This document shows, piece after piece, positions 1-8,449 of a stretch of DNA of 54,497 nt; position 1 is the stretch's first letter; each line of letters starts with the position of its first letter. Location of the stretch: positions 1 through 54,497 of the forward strand of contig CALMTT010000076.1 of the NCBI GenBank assembly GCA_937872615.1, written 5' to 3'. The position numbers were made by a program, and so were the translations under genes. The notes beneath the pieces were generated by a model. The model was given only the letters and a program-made list of their open reading frames with translations. It ran no database searches and was not told where the DNA came from. Source of the DNA: an uncultured Verrucomicrobiaceae bacterium. Its GTDB lineage: Bacteria > Verrucomicrobiota > Verrucomicrobiia > Verrucomicrobiales > Verrucomicrobiaceae.

Positions 1-25
1 GGCGCGATAGGTCTCGTGGTCCTCG

Positions 26-622
26 TCATACGCATAGTGCACGGTTGCCTCCGTCCGGCAGGTAGGCAGGCACGCGAATCTTCGCCACATCGATGCCCGC
101 CGCGACTCCATCGGCCTTTTTGAAGCTGTGCAGCGCCGTGTGCGTGCTGCCATACCAAAAGAAGAACGGCTTCTGCGCCTGCCGTGTGCTCATGAACGTG
201 CGGAAGTCATCATACTGCCTGCCCGCCGGATTCTCCTCGCGGCCATGATCCTTGTGATTGCCCGGCGACCAACCCTTTCCCATGAAACCCGTGTGATAGC
301 CCGACTCCGCAAGCGCATCGGTGAAGAGCCGGTATTTTGGATGAAACCTGCTCCACAGGCTCGCCATGTCCTCGAGCTGATGCGCCACGCGTCCCGTGAG
401 CAAACACGACCGCGTCGGCGAGCACGACGGCACCGGGCAGAAGGCATTCGAGAAGTTCATGCCCTCACGCGTGATACGATCAAACACCGGCGTGCACACC
501 GCCGCGCAGCCATTCACCGCGGCATGATCGTAGGCCCAGTTGTCACCGATGAGCAGCAGAATGTTCGGACGCGACGCCGCGTGAGCGAGCCCGGCGAGAA
601 GAAGAAAGCAAAGGAACCGCAT
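26..622 (-). CDS. Sulfatase (SGSH/heparan N-sulfatase-like), C-terminally interrupted fragment
   Basis: This encodes the first 198 residues of a secreted sulfatase of the alkaline-phosphatase superfamily, which hydrolyses sulfate esters or sulfamates on polysaccharides. A signal peptide (residues 1-16, ending AHAA) is followed by the core opening PNILLLIGDNWAYDH and the formylglycine motif CSPTR at 67-71. The start at 622 was chosen because it begins the signal peptide; a much longer open frame upstream is spurious. The frame stops at 26, directly after VPAYLPD, where related sulfatases (about 450-500 residues) continue. The next frame remains open to base 1, so a frameshift or a sequencing error near the contig end is likely. 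It is divergent from the sulfatase at 665. The family is clear; the substrate is unknown. Confidence 0.85.
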   Translation of the reverse strand: MRFLCFLLLAGLAHAASRPNILLLIGDNWAYDHAAVNGCAAVCTPVFDRITREGMNFSNAFCPVPSCSPTRSCLLTGRVAHQLEDMASLWSRFHPKYRLFTDALAESGYHTGFMGKGWSPGNHKDHGREENPAGRQYDDFRTFMSTRQAQKPFFFWYGSTHTALHSFKKADGVAAGIDVAKIRVPAYLPDGGNRALCV

Positions 623-664
623 GGTGATGCAAAGTGGAGGACGACCTGACGTTCCTCTGAACGC

Positions 665-2074
665 ATGAAAGCCGCCGTTCTCGCCCTCATCACCCTTCTT
701 CCGCTCTTGTTGCAGGCTGCTCCGCCGAATGTGGTCATCATTCTGGCTGACGACCTCGGCTACGGCGATCTCAGTTGCTACGGGCATCCGCAGTTCAAAA
801 CGCCGCGCATTGATCAAATGGCCGTGGAGGGCGTGCGGATGACGCAGTTCAACACGCCTGCGCCGTTTTGTGCGCCCACGCGTGCTTCGCTGATGACCGG
901 GCGCTATCCCTTCCGCTGCGGCATGACGCAAAACCCCGCGCCTGATGGTGGTCCCGTTGCGGATGCACTGGCATTGCCGAAGAGCGAAGTCACTCTGGCG
1001 CAGGTCTTGAAAAGCGCAGGCTATGCCACGGGCATGGTTGGCAAATGGCACCTCGGCCACAAAATGGGCGCTTTGCCCACCGAGCGCGGCTTCGACGAGT
1101 ATCTCGGCATTCCTTACTCGAACGACATGCGGCCCGTGCAGGTGCTGGAAGGCACCGAAGTGGCCGAATACCCCGTCGTGCAGGCCACGCTAACCACGCG
1201 TTATTCGAAACGAGCTGTCGATTTCATCAACCGCAACGCGAAGAAGCCGTTCTTCCTCTACTTCGCCGAGGCGATGCCGCACAAGCCTCTCGCCTCGTCC
1301 GAGAAGCACTATCAAAAAGCCGCAGGCGGCCTCTACGGCGCGGCACTGGCCGATCTCGACGACAGCGTGGGCGCGGTGCTCGATGCGCTGAAGCAAAACG
1401 GCATCGATGACAATACGCTCATCCTCTTCAGCAGCGACAACGGCGCGTGGTTCGGTGGTAGTTGCGGTGGTCTTCGCGGCATGAAAGGCACGAGCTGGGA
1501 AGGCGGCTACCGCGTTCCGATGATCGCCCGCTGGCCTGGCAAGATCCCCGCAGGCCGCGTGAACAACGAACTCACCGTCATGATGGACCTCTTTGCCACC
1601 GTGCTCGCCGCCACTGGTGCGAAGATGCCCGATGACCGCGTGCTCGATGGTCGCGATTTGATGCCGCTGCTCGCTGGCGATGCCAAATCACCGCACGAGT
1701 TCGTTTTCGGTCATCAAGGCCCGAAACTCGTCACCATCCGCGATGCCCGCTGGAAGCTCCATCTCGCACCAGCCCGTGAAATGGCCCTCAAGCCCGGTGC
1801 CGATGGCAAATGGCTCGATCCGCGTGCGCCGGATGGCGTGACGATCCTCGCGCCCTTCGAGCAATACAACCTCGACGCCCATCCCGGACTCAAAACGGGC
1901 GTCGAAGGTGCCGCTGGCCTCCTTTTCGACCTCCAAGCCGATCCCGGCGAGCAGGTCGATGCGGCCGCCAAGCATCCCGAAGAGGTCAAACGACTCCAAG
2001 CCGCCTACGACGCGATGAACAAGGATGTTCCCGTCGTCGAGGAGGTGAAGCGAGCGCCTTACAAAAAGCCGTAA
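665..2074 (+). CDS. Secreted arylsulfatase
   Basis: A 469-residue sulfatase that would hydrolyse sulfate esters, probably on algal or animal glycans, outside the cytoplasm. The signal peptide is residues 1-19. The metal-binding DD is at 29-30 (ILADDLGYGD) and the CAPTR motif at 69-73, where Cys69 would be converted to formylglycine by a maturase. GKWHLGH and SSDNGAW motifs supply further active-site residues. Length is normal for the family. It is divergent from the sulfatase fragment at 622, with only about 42 bases between the two starts, so a shared control region is likely. It converges with the sugar isomerase-like gene, whose stop is 2 bases beyond its own. The substrate cannot be read from sequence. 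Confidence 0.95.
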   Translation: MKAAVLALITLLPLLLQAAPPNVVIILADDLGYGDLSCYGHPQFKTPRIDQMAVEGVRMTQFNTPAPFCAPTRASLMTGRYPFRCGMTQNPAPDGGPVADALALPKSEVTLAQVLKSAGYATGMVGKWHLGHKMGALPTERGFDEYLGIPYSNDMRPVQVLEGTEVAEYPVVQATLTTRYSKRAVDFINRNAKKPFFLYFAEAMPHKPLASSEKHYQKAAGGLYGAALADLDDSVGAVLDALKQNGIDDNTLILFSSDNGAWFGGSCGGLRGMKGTSWEGGYRVPMIARWPGKIPAGRVNNELTVMMDLFATVLAATGAKMPDDRVLDGRDLMPLLAGDAKSPHEFVFGHQGPKLVTIRDARWKLHLAPAREMALKPGADGKWLDPRAPDGVTILAPFEQYNLDAHPGLKTGVEGAAGLLFDLQADPGEQVDAAAKHPEEVKRLQAAYDAMNKDVPVVEEVKRAPYKKP

Positions 2075-2076
2075 GC

Positions 2077-2991
2077 TCAGCCCAGCTTCGCGCCGAGGCG
2101 CTTCAGCATGGCATCCAGCATGCGGCCATACTTGATGTAGCTGTCGTATTGCTCCTTCGCCTTCTGCTCGGGGCTGAGGTCATCAGCCGCGCCAGCACCG
2201 TGGAAGACCACGGCCACATGCGGCTCGATGCTGATGTAGCCCGAGTAACCCGTCTCGACGAGGTCCTTCATGATGCGCTCCGTCTGGCCCTCGCCCTCGC
2301 CGGGATAGGTGTAAACGGCGTCATTCTTCGTCTTGTCCCAGATGCCGTCTTTGACGTGCACGTGGGCCATGAAAGGCTTGATGGCCTGATACATCTGCCA
2401 GGCGTCCTGCTTCATGCCCGGGCGGTCACGGTCGTCGATGAAGACGGGGTTGCCGGTGTCAAAGACCCACTTCATGCCAGGCACGGCCTCGGCCATGCGC
2501 TGCACATACGTCGGGCTCATGCCGCCCCAGTTCATGCAGTTCTCATGCACCACCGTGAGGCCGGCATCGGCGAAGCGCTTGTTGATCTCGTTCATGCGGC
2601 GGATGCGCTCGGGGGCAAACTGCTCCGCGTCGTCCTTGCCATCCGTTTTGCACACGGCGTAGCTCATCACACGGATGAGCTTGGCACCGAGGCGCTGCAT
2701 GCGCGGGATGGCGCGGCTGATCTCGGCCTCGGTGATGGAAAAGTCGTCGGTGATCTTTTTGGCCCAGTTGCCGATCAGCGAGCCGAAGCCGCTGATTTTC
2801 ATGCCTTTCTCATCGAGACGGGCCACGACCTTGTCGAAGACCGCGTCGGGAATCTCGTGCAGGTTTCCCTTCACGCCGTCAAACTCGACCACGCGGCACT
2901 CGATGCTGTCCCAGCCGAGTTCCTGGTGGGCCTGGATTTGCACGTCGAGGGACGCGCCTGCTTCGTCTGCGATACCGGTGAGCTTGATCAT
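2077..2991 (-). CDS. Sugar phosphate isomerase/epimerase-like TIM barrel protein
   Basis: A 304-residue protein of the xylose isomerase-like/AP endonuclease 2 TIM barrel superfamily, whose members isomerise or epimerise sugars and inositols using a divalent metal. Likely metal ligands are visible: E150 (VVHENCMNW), D178 (FDTGNP), H210 or H212 (AHVHVKD) and E256 (ISIEPH). There is no signal peptide, so the protein is cytoplasmic. Length is typical. It sits between sulfatases and secreted proteins, which suggests use of sugars released outside the cell. The exact substrate is not predictable. Confidence 0.88.
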   Translation of the reverse strand: MIKLTGIADEAGASLDVQIQAHQELGWDSIECRVVEFDGVKGNLHEIPDAVFDKVVARLDEKGMKISGFGSLIGNWAKKITDDFSITEAEISRAIPRMQRLGAKLIRVMSYAVCKTDGKDDAEQFAPERIRRMNEINKRFADAGLTVVHENCMNWGGMSPTYVQRMAEAVPGMKWVFDTGNPVFIDDRDRPGMKQDAWQMYQAIKPFMAHVHVKDGIWDKTKNDAVYTYPGEGEGQTERIMKDLVETGYSGYISIEPHVAVVFHGAGAADDLSPEQKAKEQYDSYIKYGRMLDAMLKRLGAKLG

Positions 2992-3049
2992 GGTGGTGAG
3001 GGGAAAAAGTGGCCCGCAGTGATGGCGAAGCCCGCCGGGGAAGCAAGCG

Positions 3050-3889
3050 TCACTTCAGCCGGGACTCGACCTGCTTGAGCAAATCCGGCTTTTTCGCCAG
3101 GAGTCGCTTCAAATGCCGCGCCAGCGTCGCGCCGCGAAGCTTGTCACCGGCCGCTTGCAGCCTCTCGATGTGCGCGAGCAGCTCGTTTTGCTGCGCACTC
3201 AGGCCCGCGATGGCACTCGAGGACGTGGCGGGCTTCAACGCACCCGCAGGCTCCCCACCGAAGAGGTTCTCAAGCTGGAGCAGCCAGGCCTCTTTCCCAT
3301 CCTGCGAGAAGGCGAACCAGATGAGCAGCCCGTTTTGCTCTACTTCAAAGACACGATGATCAGCCGCGATGGGACTCATTTTGTCCACGAGCCAGGTTTG
3401 ATCCTTGTTTTGCTTCGCCAGCTCGAGGTGCGTGCCGGTCCAGCGCAGCTTCGCGGGCTGAAGCTGCCTCTCATCCGGCTCGGACTCGAACACCACGCCG
3501 GTGATGTCCTTCGGAAACTCCCGCACCACCTTCGGCTGCGGTCCCACAGGCAGTTTGAAGGCCACCTCGCCGCTCACCGTGAGTGGCGTGATGAAGCGCA
3601 GATCATCACTGAAGAAATACCACCCCGTGTTCGCGCCACGAAAATTCAGCCGCAGCACACCCACATCCACAAACGCGGACTCATAGACGCCTCCCTTCGC
3701 GCCACCGGCCTTGACCTCGAACACGTCCTTTCCGTCAAACGACAGACCTTTGAGCCCAAACGTGCCACGCAGGCTCCACTCGACACCTTTGATCTTCGAC
3801 GCGAAGGCGGTGACCTCGGGATAAGTTTCATCCGCGATCATCACATGGGCGGACAGAGCGAGCAACGACAGCAGCAAAACGATCTTCAT
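3050..3889 (-). CDS. Secreted hypothetical protein
   Basis: A 279-residue protein that I do not recognise. Residues 1-19 form a signal peptide. The middle is beta-rich with many W, F and D residues (for example TGWYFFSDD and FDGKDVFEV). The last 60 residues are helical and charged (ELLAHIERLQAAGDKL onward), resembling a coiled coil. It lies between the isomerase-like gene and an FG-GAP protein on the same strand, with gaps of 58 and 39 bases, so cotranscription is plausible. It is probably an exported protein linked to the neighbouring polysaccharide functions, but that is inference from position only. Confidence 0.7.
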   Translation of the reverse strand: MKIVLLLSLLALSAHVMIADETYPEVTAFASKIKGVEWSLRGTFGLKGLSFDGKDVFEVKAGGAKGGVYESAFVDVGVLRLNFRGANTGWYFFSDDLRFITPLTVSGEVAFKLPVGPQPKVVREFPKDITGVVFESEPDERQLQPAKLRWTGTHLELAKQNKDQTWLVDKMSPIAADHRVFEVEQNGLLIWFAFSQDGKEAWLLQLENLFGGEPAGALKPATSSSAIAGLSAQQNELLAHIERLQAAGDKLRGATLARHLKRLLAKKPDLLKQVESRLK

Positions 3890-3928
3890 GCTGGCATGAT
3901 GCCGTTGCGTGCCCGCCGTGCAATCCTG

Positions 3929-5911
3929 TCACGGCGCCGTTTTGATCTTTTTCCCCGGCAAAAGGAACATCCGGCCTGCTTCGTTGCAGATGAGCAGGTT
4001 CGGCCCGTCCTTGCCGAGCATCGTGCCGACCGCGCCGGTCTCATGCGCACCGCCGGGCTGGATGACGAGGCCTTCCTCGTCACGAAACACGAGCGGCCTC
4101 GCAAAGGTGTTGTTGCCCCGATTGAGCATCACGAGCGGTGTGCCGATGGTTTTCTTCGCCTTCACCGGCAGCGCCTTGTCCACCAGACTGCCGATCAAAC
4201 CACCGACGACGGGGTTCTGTCCCAAAGCGGCCATCGGATAGCCGGTTTCACGATCCGGAATCGAAACGACACGCCCGGTGCCGATCACAAAGTCGAGGTG
4301 GCCGTCTTGATTCCAATCGAAAAAGTCCAGTTTGCAGCGCCCGCTCATGCCACCGACGCCGCCACTCGTGCCGATGAGCTTGCCATCATCGAGCCTCAGC
4401 TTGCCGCCGTCCTCGACGTTGTAGTCGTCGATGCGCCAGTAGAGATGAAAATGGTCGTCGCCATCCACGATGGCCAGCGCCATGCGATTGCCGATTTTTG
4501 CCACCGCCGGACGACAGCGCCACATGCCATGCAGGTCAATGCCATCGCAGTGGAGCGGTCGGGCTGCATCGAGCTTGGGTTGCGTCTTCGTGCCGCGATT
4601 CAGGTAGATGAGATAATCGCCGGTGATGTCGCCCGTGATGAGATCGAGCGTGCCGTCGTCATTCCAATCAATCGCGTTTGGCGAGAGATAGCCCCAGCGA
4701 GCCTCTTGCAGGCCTTGCAAGCTGCCGGAGTATCCCGCCTGCACCTGAATCTCGCGTCCACCGGCCTGCACACGCGTCGCGGGCAAAAAATTTGGCTCGT
4801 CGTTGCTGCCGATGTTTTCAAAGAAGAGCACAAAGCCCTCTGAGTTGCCCGCGAGGATGTCCAGCACCCCATCGCCATTCCAATCGACCGTCGTCGGAGA
4901 GGGCAACGTGCCGGCGTAGAGATCGGCGTGCTCCTGCAAAACCGACACTGGCTCCGCAAACACCGGCGCACCGGTCTTCGCCCACTTCCCGGTGAAGCGA
5001 TAAAAATACAGCGAGCCCTCCCCACACGCGATCAAGCCGCCCGGATAGGCCGCCACGCTCGGATTGATGCTCGGATGCCTCAGCGCATTGCCATCATCGC
5101 CCGCGACGACCCGCTTCGTTTCGAGCTCAAAGCCACTCGTGGCCTTGTTGTGGTAGTAAATGAGGTTTCCCTGCCTCGAACCGGTGATGATGTCGCGCTC
5201 GTGTTCGCTGCCCAAATCGATGCCGGTGATGCCGTGCATCGAGAAAAACACCTCCTGCTTCGTCTTCGTGATCTGCCGCACCTCGCCCTTCGCCGACCAG
5301 CCGATGAGATAGCGATACCTCAGCTCGCCCACGGCAATGCCGGAGGAGTTGAATGGTCGCCATTCCTCCGTGTTCGGGCTGCCCTCGGTGCCTTTGCCGC
5401 CGTTCGACACCTCAAACGCGATGTCGAAGCCTTCGTCATTCGGCAGCACGCCGAGGCTTGACGGCGATTTCACGGCCTTCGGCAGCTTCTCGCGCTTCGT
5501 TTCCCGGAATTCATACCTCTCGCGATCAAACTCTGTCGTCACCAGTTCTTCTTTGTCGATCCACAGCCCGACGATGTTGCCGCTCTTCTCTTGAAACACG
5601 CTGCCCTTGTCTTTGAAGGCGCATTTCACCACCACCGGCTGCGCAAACACTGGCGCACCATCCGCCGCGGTGTCCATCCACTTGAACAAATGCACCGCCT
5701 GCGGCCCGCCATACCCCGCGACGAAGAGATCCGGCTGCTTCCCGCCGAACACCCGCGCATGCCCGAGCACATGATGATTCAAATTCACCAGCGCCAGCGG
5801 TCCCCTGCCCTTCTCCGCCGCCGATGGCAATGCCTTCGTGCCCGCTGGAAGATGAGGCTCCGCGGCCCAGCCGAGTGTTCCGAGGCAAACGAGGACGATG
5901 GGATGCTTCAT
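3929..5911 (-). CDS. Secreted FG-GAP/VCBS repeat protein
   Basis: A 660-residue exported protein built from beta-propeller FG-GAP/VCBS repeats. The start MKHPIVLVC was preferred over a codon four residues upstream because it begins the signal peptide (cut near GWAAEP). Repeats carry the calcium-binding signature D-x-[ND]-x-D-G, seen in DWNGDGVLDILAG, DWNDDGTLDLITGD and DWNQDGHLDFVIGT. Such proteins are common, large families in Verrucomicrobiota and Planctomycetota, usually of unknown function but often beside sulfatases. It is a paralogue of the product at 20369, sharing the repeat layout and a conserved LQG/IQG...WGY segment. A role in binding carbohydrate or surface structures is inference. 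Confidence 0.88.
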   Translation of the reverse strand: MKHPIVLVCLGTLGWAAEPHLPAGTKALPSAAEKGRGPLALVNLNHHVLGHARVFGGKQPDLFVAGYGGPQAVHLFKWMDTAADGAPVFAQPVVVKCAFKDKGSVFQEKSGNIVGLWIDKEELVTTEFDRERYEFRETKREKLPKAVKSPSSLGVLPNDEGFDIAFEVSNGGKGTEGSPNTEEWRPFNSSGIAVGELRYRYLIGWSAKGEVRQITKTKQEVFFSMHGITGIDLGSEHERDIITGSRQGNLIYYHNKATSGFELETKRVVAGDDGNALRHPSINPSVAAYPGGLIACGEGSLYFYRFTGKWAKTGAPVFAEPVSVLQEHADLYAGTLPSPTTVDWNGDGVLDILAGNSEGFVLFFENIGSNDEPNFLPATRVQAGGREIQVQAGYSGSLQGLQEARWGYLSPNAIDWNDDGTLDLITGDITGDYLIYLNRGTKTQPKLDAARPLHCDGIDLHGMWRCRPAVAKIGNRMALAIVDGDDHFHLYWRIDDYNVEDGGKLRLDDGKLIGTSGGVGGMSGRCKLDFFDWNQDGHLDFVIGTGRVVSIPDRETGYPMAALGQNPVVGGLIGSLVDKALPVKAKKTIGTPLVMLNRGNNTFARPLVFRDEEGLVIQPGGAHETGAVGTMLGKDGPNLLICNEAGRMFLLPGKKIKTAP

Positions 5912-6016
5912 GCTGAATCGCATAGCCAGTGAACGACGCCCGTCGCGCCCGACTTCCTCCGCATTCCTGACAAGCGGATGCCGGATCTTGAACTCGGCCA
6001 GGCTTCACGAGCCATT

Positions 6017-6766
6017 TTAACCCAGCAGCATTTCCGCGCCTTGCTTCCAGCAGGCCCAGTCGTGACCGCCGTCGATTTCCGCGAATTGATGCTCTTGGAG
6101 GAAGGAGCGGGTGAAGAAGCGGTTGGAGGTGAGATGCCGGTCTTCGCGACCGGTGATGATTTTCATCGGCACCGGCGGGCCGCCGGTCGCGTGCCATTTG
6201 GTCTTCATTTCCGCCCACAGCTTCTTGATGCCCTCTTCTTTGTTGCGCGGCACGATCTCGCCGGGATGCCAGTGCTCGATGCCGCCCGCGGCCTCGATTT
6301 CGGCAACGAGATCGTCCTCGCCGACAAACGGCGCGAGCATCAGCACCTCGCTCACGTCACGCGGGTAGCGCAGCGTGTAGATGAGTGAGCCGGGCCCGCC
6401 CATCGGGACGCCTATCAGCGTCACCCGCTCGCCACGCTGACGTGCCGGGCGCACGATTTCCTCATGCAGGCAGGTGTGCGGGATGCGGTCCACATAGTAG
6501 CCGAGATGCAGATCCGGCGCTGCCACGCGAGCGTGCGGCCGTTTCTCACGCACGAGGTCCACGATGCCGTGCCGTTCAAATTCCTCCGGCTGGCTGAAAC
6601 GCCCCGGCAGCAGCACCACGAGCTCGTTTGCCTTGCCGCCGGCCTTCGGCGCATAGGAAAGCGTGCGCACCGGCCGTGTGGCATCAGGAAGCATCGAACG
6701 GCAGGAACTCAGCGCGAGAGCCGTGGAGGCTGCTCCGAGTTGATGGAGGAAGTGGGAGCGTTTCAT
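6017..6766 (-). CDS. Alpha/beta hydrolase fold lipoprotein with Ser-to-Pro at the nucleophile
   Basis: A 249-residue alpha/beta hydrolase-fold protein. The N-terminus has a hydrophobic stretch followed by LSSC (Cys22), a plausible lipobox. The nucleophile elbow reads GVPMGG, so residue 121 is Pro (codon CCG at 6404-6406) where hydrolases have Ser in G-x-S-x-G-G. The acid candidate D209 (GREDRH) and the histidine H235 (GGHDWACW) are kept. Either this copy is catalytically inactive, or a one-base change (TCG to CCG) or sequencing error removed the Ser. Its neighbours on the same strand are a Tat-exported deacetylase-like protein and an FG-GAP protein. The fold call is firm; activity is doubtful. 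Confidence 0.82.
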   Translation of the reverse strand: MKRSHFLHQLGAASTALALSSCRSMLPDATRPVRTLSYAPKAGGKANELVVLLPGRFSQPEEFERHGIVDLVREKRPHARVAAPDLHLGYYVDRIPHTCLHEEIVRPARQRGERVTLIGVPMGGPGSLIYTLRYPRDVSEVLMLAPFVGEDDLVAEIEAAGGIEHWHPGEIVPRNKEEGIKKLWAEMKTKWHATGGPPVPMKIITGREDRHLTSNRFFTRSFLQEHQFAEIDGGHDWACWKQGAEMLLG

Positions 6767-6837
6767 CGAGCGCGGCGAGCATGCCGCCCCATCACCGCCT
6801 CTTCAGTCAGCAATCGGATGAGATGCGTCCGCGCCAT

Positions 6838-8178
6838 TCACAGATCAAAAGCGAGCCCTGACCTGCCTTTGGTCAGCTTCAGGCAGATGAGCCGCGCATC
6901 GCCCTCGTCGCACCACGAGCCTGCTTGCAGCGCCTTTTTGGATGCAGCGCGTGTCAGGCCTCGTGGCTGTCCTGCGCTGGTCGGCACAGAGAAAGTGAAA
7001 TCCTCGCACGCGAAGGGCGCTTTGAAAGCCACCTCATGCTTCGCGGCATCCCATTCGATCTTCGTGAGCTCCTTCGCCGCCCAGTAGCGGGCGATCTCAC
7101 TCAGCTTCATCCAGTGCAGGTGATCAAAGGTGGCATGCAGGCGCTTCACCACCTCGCGAAAGATCTCGAAGCCGATCTCCAGGCCGTTCCAGTAAATGCC
7201 GGTCCAATGGCACACGATGATCGCGGGTTCACCACGCTGGATGACCTCGACCATGCGCCCTGATTTGCCATCCGCGGTGATGAAGGCATCCGCGCCCTTC
7301 GGCGTCACGCAATCCCAGCCGCCGGTCCAGTCGCCCGTGCAGCCGAGGATGTGCACGACACAGCGCGGATCGTCCGTGTCCAAACCGGACACATTTTGCA
7401 CCAGCGGAGCCACGCTTTGCTCGCCCTTGTCGTAAAGATCGCGGAAGTAGTGCGGGATCTCGGTTTGAAATACCTCGCGGCAGGCCTCGAAGGTCGCCTG
7501 CGCGAGCTGCGGCCGCGCATCGCTGCCGAATCCGCCCGGCGTCGTGACGCCCTCGCAAGGCAGGCCGATGTTTTTGAGGATCTTGAGCGCGTAGCTCATG
7601 TAATCGGCGATTTCATCCACGCTGCGCCCGCCGCACCACTTCCAGTTCTCCATGAACTTCGGGCTGATCTCAGGAAACGGGTGCCCGGTCTTCGTGTCGA
7701 TGATGCGCGTGTGCGTGACCATCTCCGGATGAATGTCCCAGTTTGGCATGATGCGCTCACGCACGAGGTCGATGCTGCTTTGCAGCTCCTTCTGCGTCCA
7801 GCCGGGGATCTGGCGGTCAAGACGGCCCACGCAGGCGGGATAGGGCACGATGCTGTACTTGCCCTTCACGCCATTCTCCGAGGCCCAGTCGGCGAATTTG
7901 CGCACAAAATCGTCCGGGATCTCATCCGGCCAGCTTTTCCACGGGTAGTGATCGTAGCGCCCCGGATTCGCCGCCGCGAACTGCGGAATGGCGAACTTGT
8001 TCAGGTTCACCAGACACGTCGAATCGTCGATGATGATGCTCACCGGCACCCGAGCGCGTGGATTGAGCACCTTGACCGCTGCATCCTGCTTCGGGCGTTC
8101 GCCGGGCACCTGGCCGAGCAAAGAGGAACCAAGCGCGAGTGACGAGGCTTCGAGAAACCGGCGGCGGGAGAGATTCAT
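6838..8178 (-). CDS. Tat-exported polysaccharide deacetylase-like protein
   Basis: A 446-residue protein with a twin-arginine export signal (SRRRFLEASSLALGSSLL, residues 4-21). After the signal, VPVSIIIDDSTC looks like the first strand and metal-binding DD of NodB-type polysaccharide deacetylases. Later segments (WDIHPEMVTHTRI, EGVTTPGGFG, IIVCHWTG) contain His and Asp residues that could complete a metal site. The last 100 residues look like a beta-rich accessory domain. Conservation to classical deacetylases is weak, so the substrate and even the reaction are uncertain. Neighbouring secreted hydrolases support a role in exterior polysaccharide metabolism. Confidence 0.68.
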   Translation of the reverse strand: MNLSRRRFLEASSLALGSSLLGQVPGERPKQDAAVKVLNPRARVPVSIIIDDSTCLVNLNKFAIPQFAAANPGRYDHYPWKSWPDEIPDDFVRKFADWASENGVKGKYSIVPYPACVGRLDRQIPGWTQKELQSSIDLVRERIMPNWDIHPEMVTHTRIIDTKTGHPFPEISPKFMENWKWCGGRSVDEIADYMSYALKILKNIGLPCEGVTTPGGFGSDARPQLAQATFEACREVFQTEIPHYFRDLYDKGEQSVAPLVQNVSGLDTDDPRCVVHILGCTGDWTGGWDCVTPKGADAFITADGKSGRMVEVIQRGEPAIIVCHWTGIYWNGLEIGFEIFREVVKRLHATFDHLHWMKLSEIARYWAAKELTKIEWDAAKHEVAFKAPFACEDFTFSVPTSAGQPRGLTRAASKKALQAGSWCDEGDARLICLKLTKGRSGLAFDL

Positions 8179-8236
8179 ATGCTTTGATACGGGAAAAGCG
8201 GGTTGAGCTTTAATTTGAGATGTTTATGCTTCTTCC

Positions 8237-8449
8237 ATGCCCTCGAAGACCGTCACCCGCAAGAAAGCCGTCCGGAAGCGCAAGCCGCCGACCGCCATCA
8301 TTGATGGCATCGAAATCCAACTCGCGCCTCGCATTTACGGCTACCACAAGCAGCCCATCAGCGTGCTGAGAAAGATCGTGGATATGGCCATCGCCATGCG
8401 CAATGAGCGCCTGAAAACGGGTCGTCGCATAAAGAGTGTGAACTCTTGA
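8237..8449 (+). CDS. Small basic protein upstream of the TIR-like protein
   Basis: A 70-residue, strongly basic protein that I do not recognise. Residues 1-18 are nearly all Lys, Arg, Thr and Val, and are followed by a short folded-looking section (IIDGIEIQLAPRIYGY) and a helix rich in Arg and Lys at the end. Its stop codon overlaps the likely TTG start of the next gene, so the two are translationally coupled. The basic character suggests nucleic-acid binding. A regulatory or antitoxin-like role for the downstream protein is only a guess. It is divergent from the deacetylase-like gene, with 58 bases between the starts. Confidence 0.6.
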   Translation: MPSKTVTRKKAVRKRKPPTAIIDGIEIQLAPRIYGYHKQPISVLRKIVDMAIAMRNERLKTGRRIKSVNS

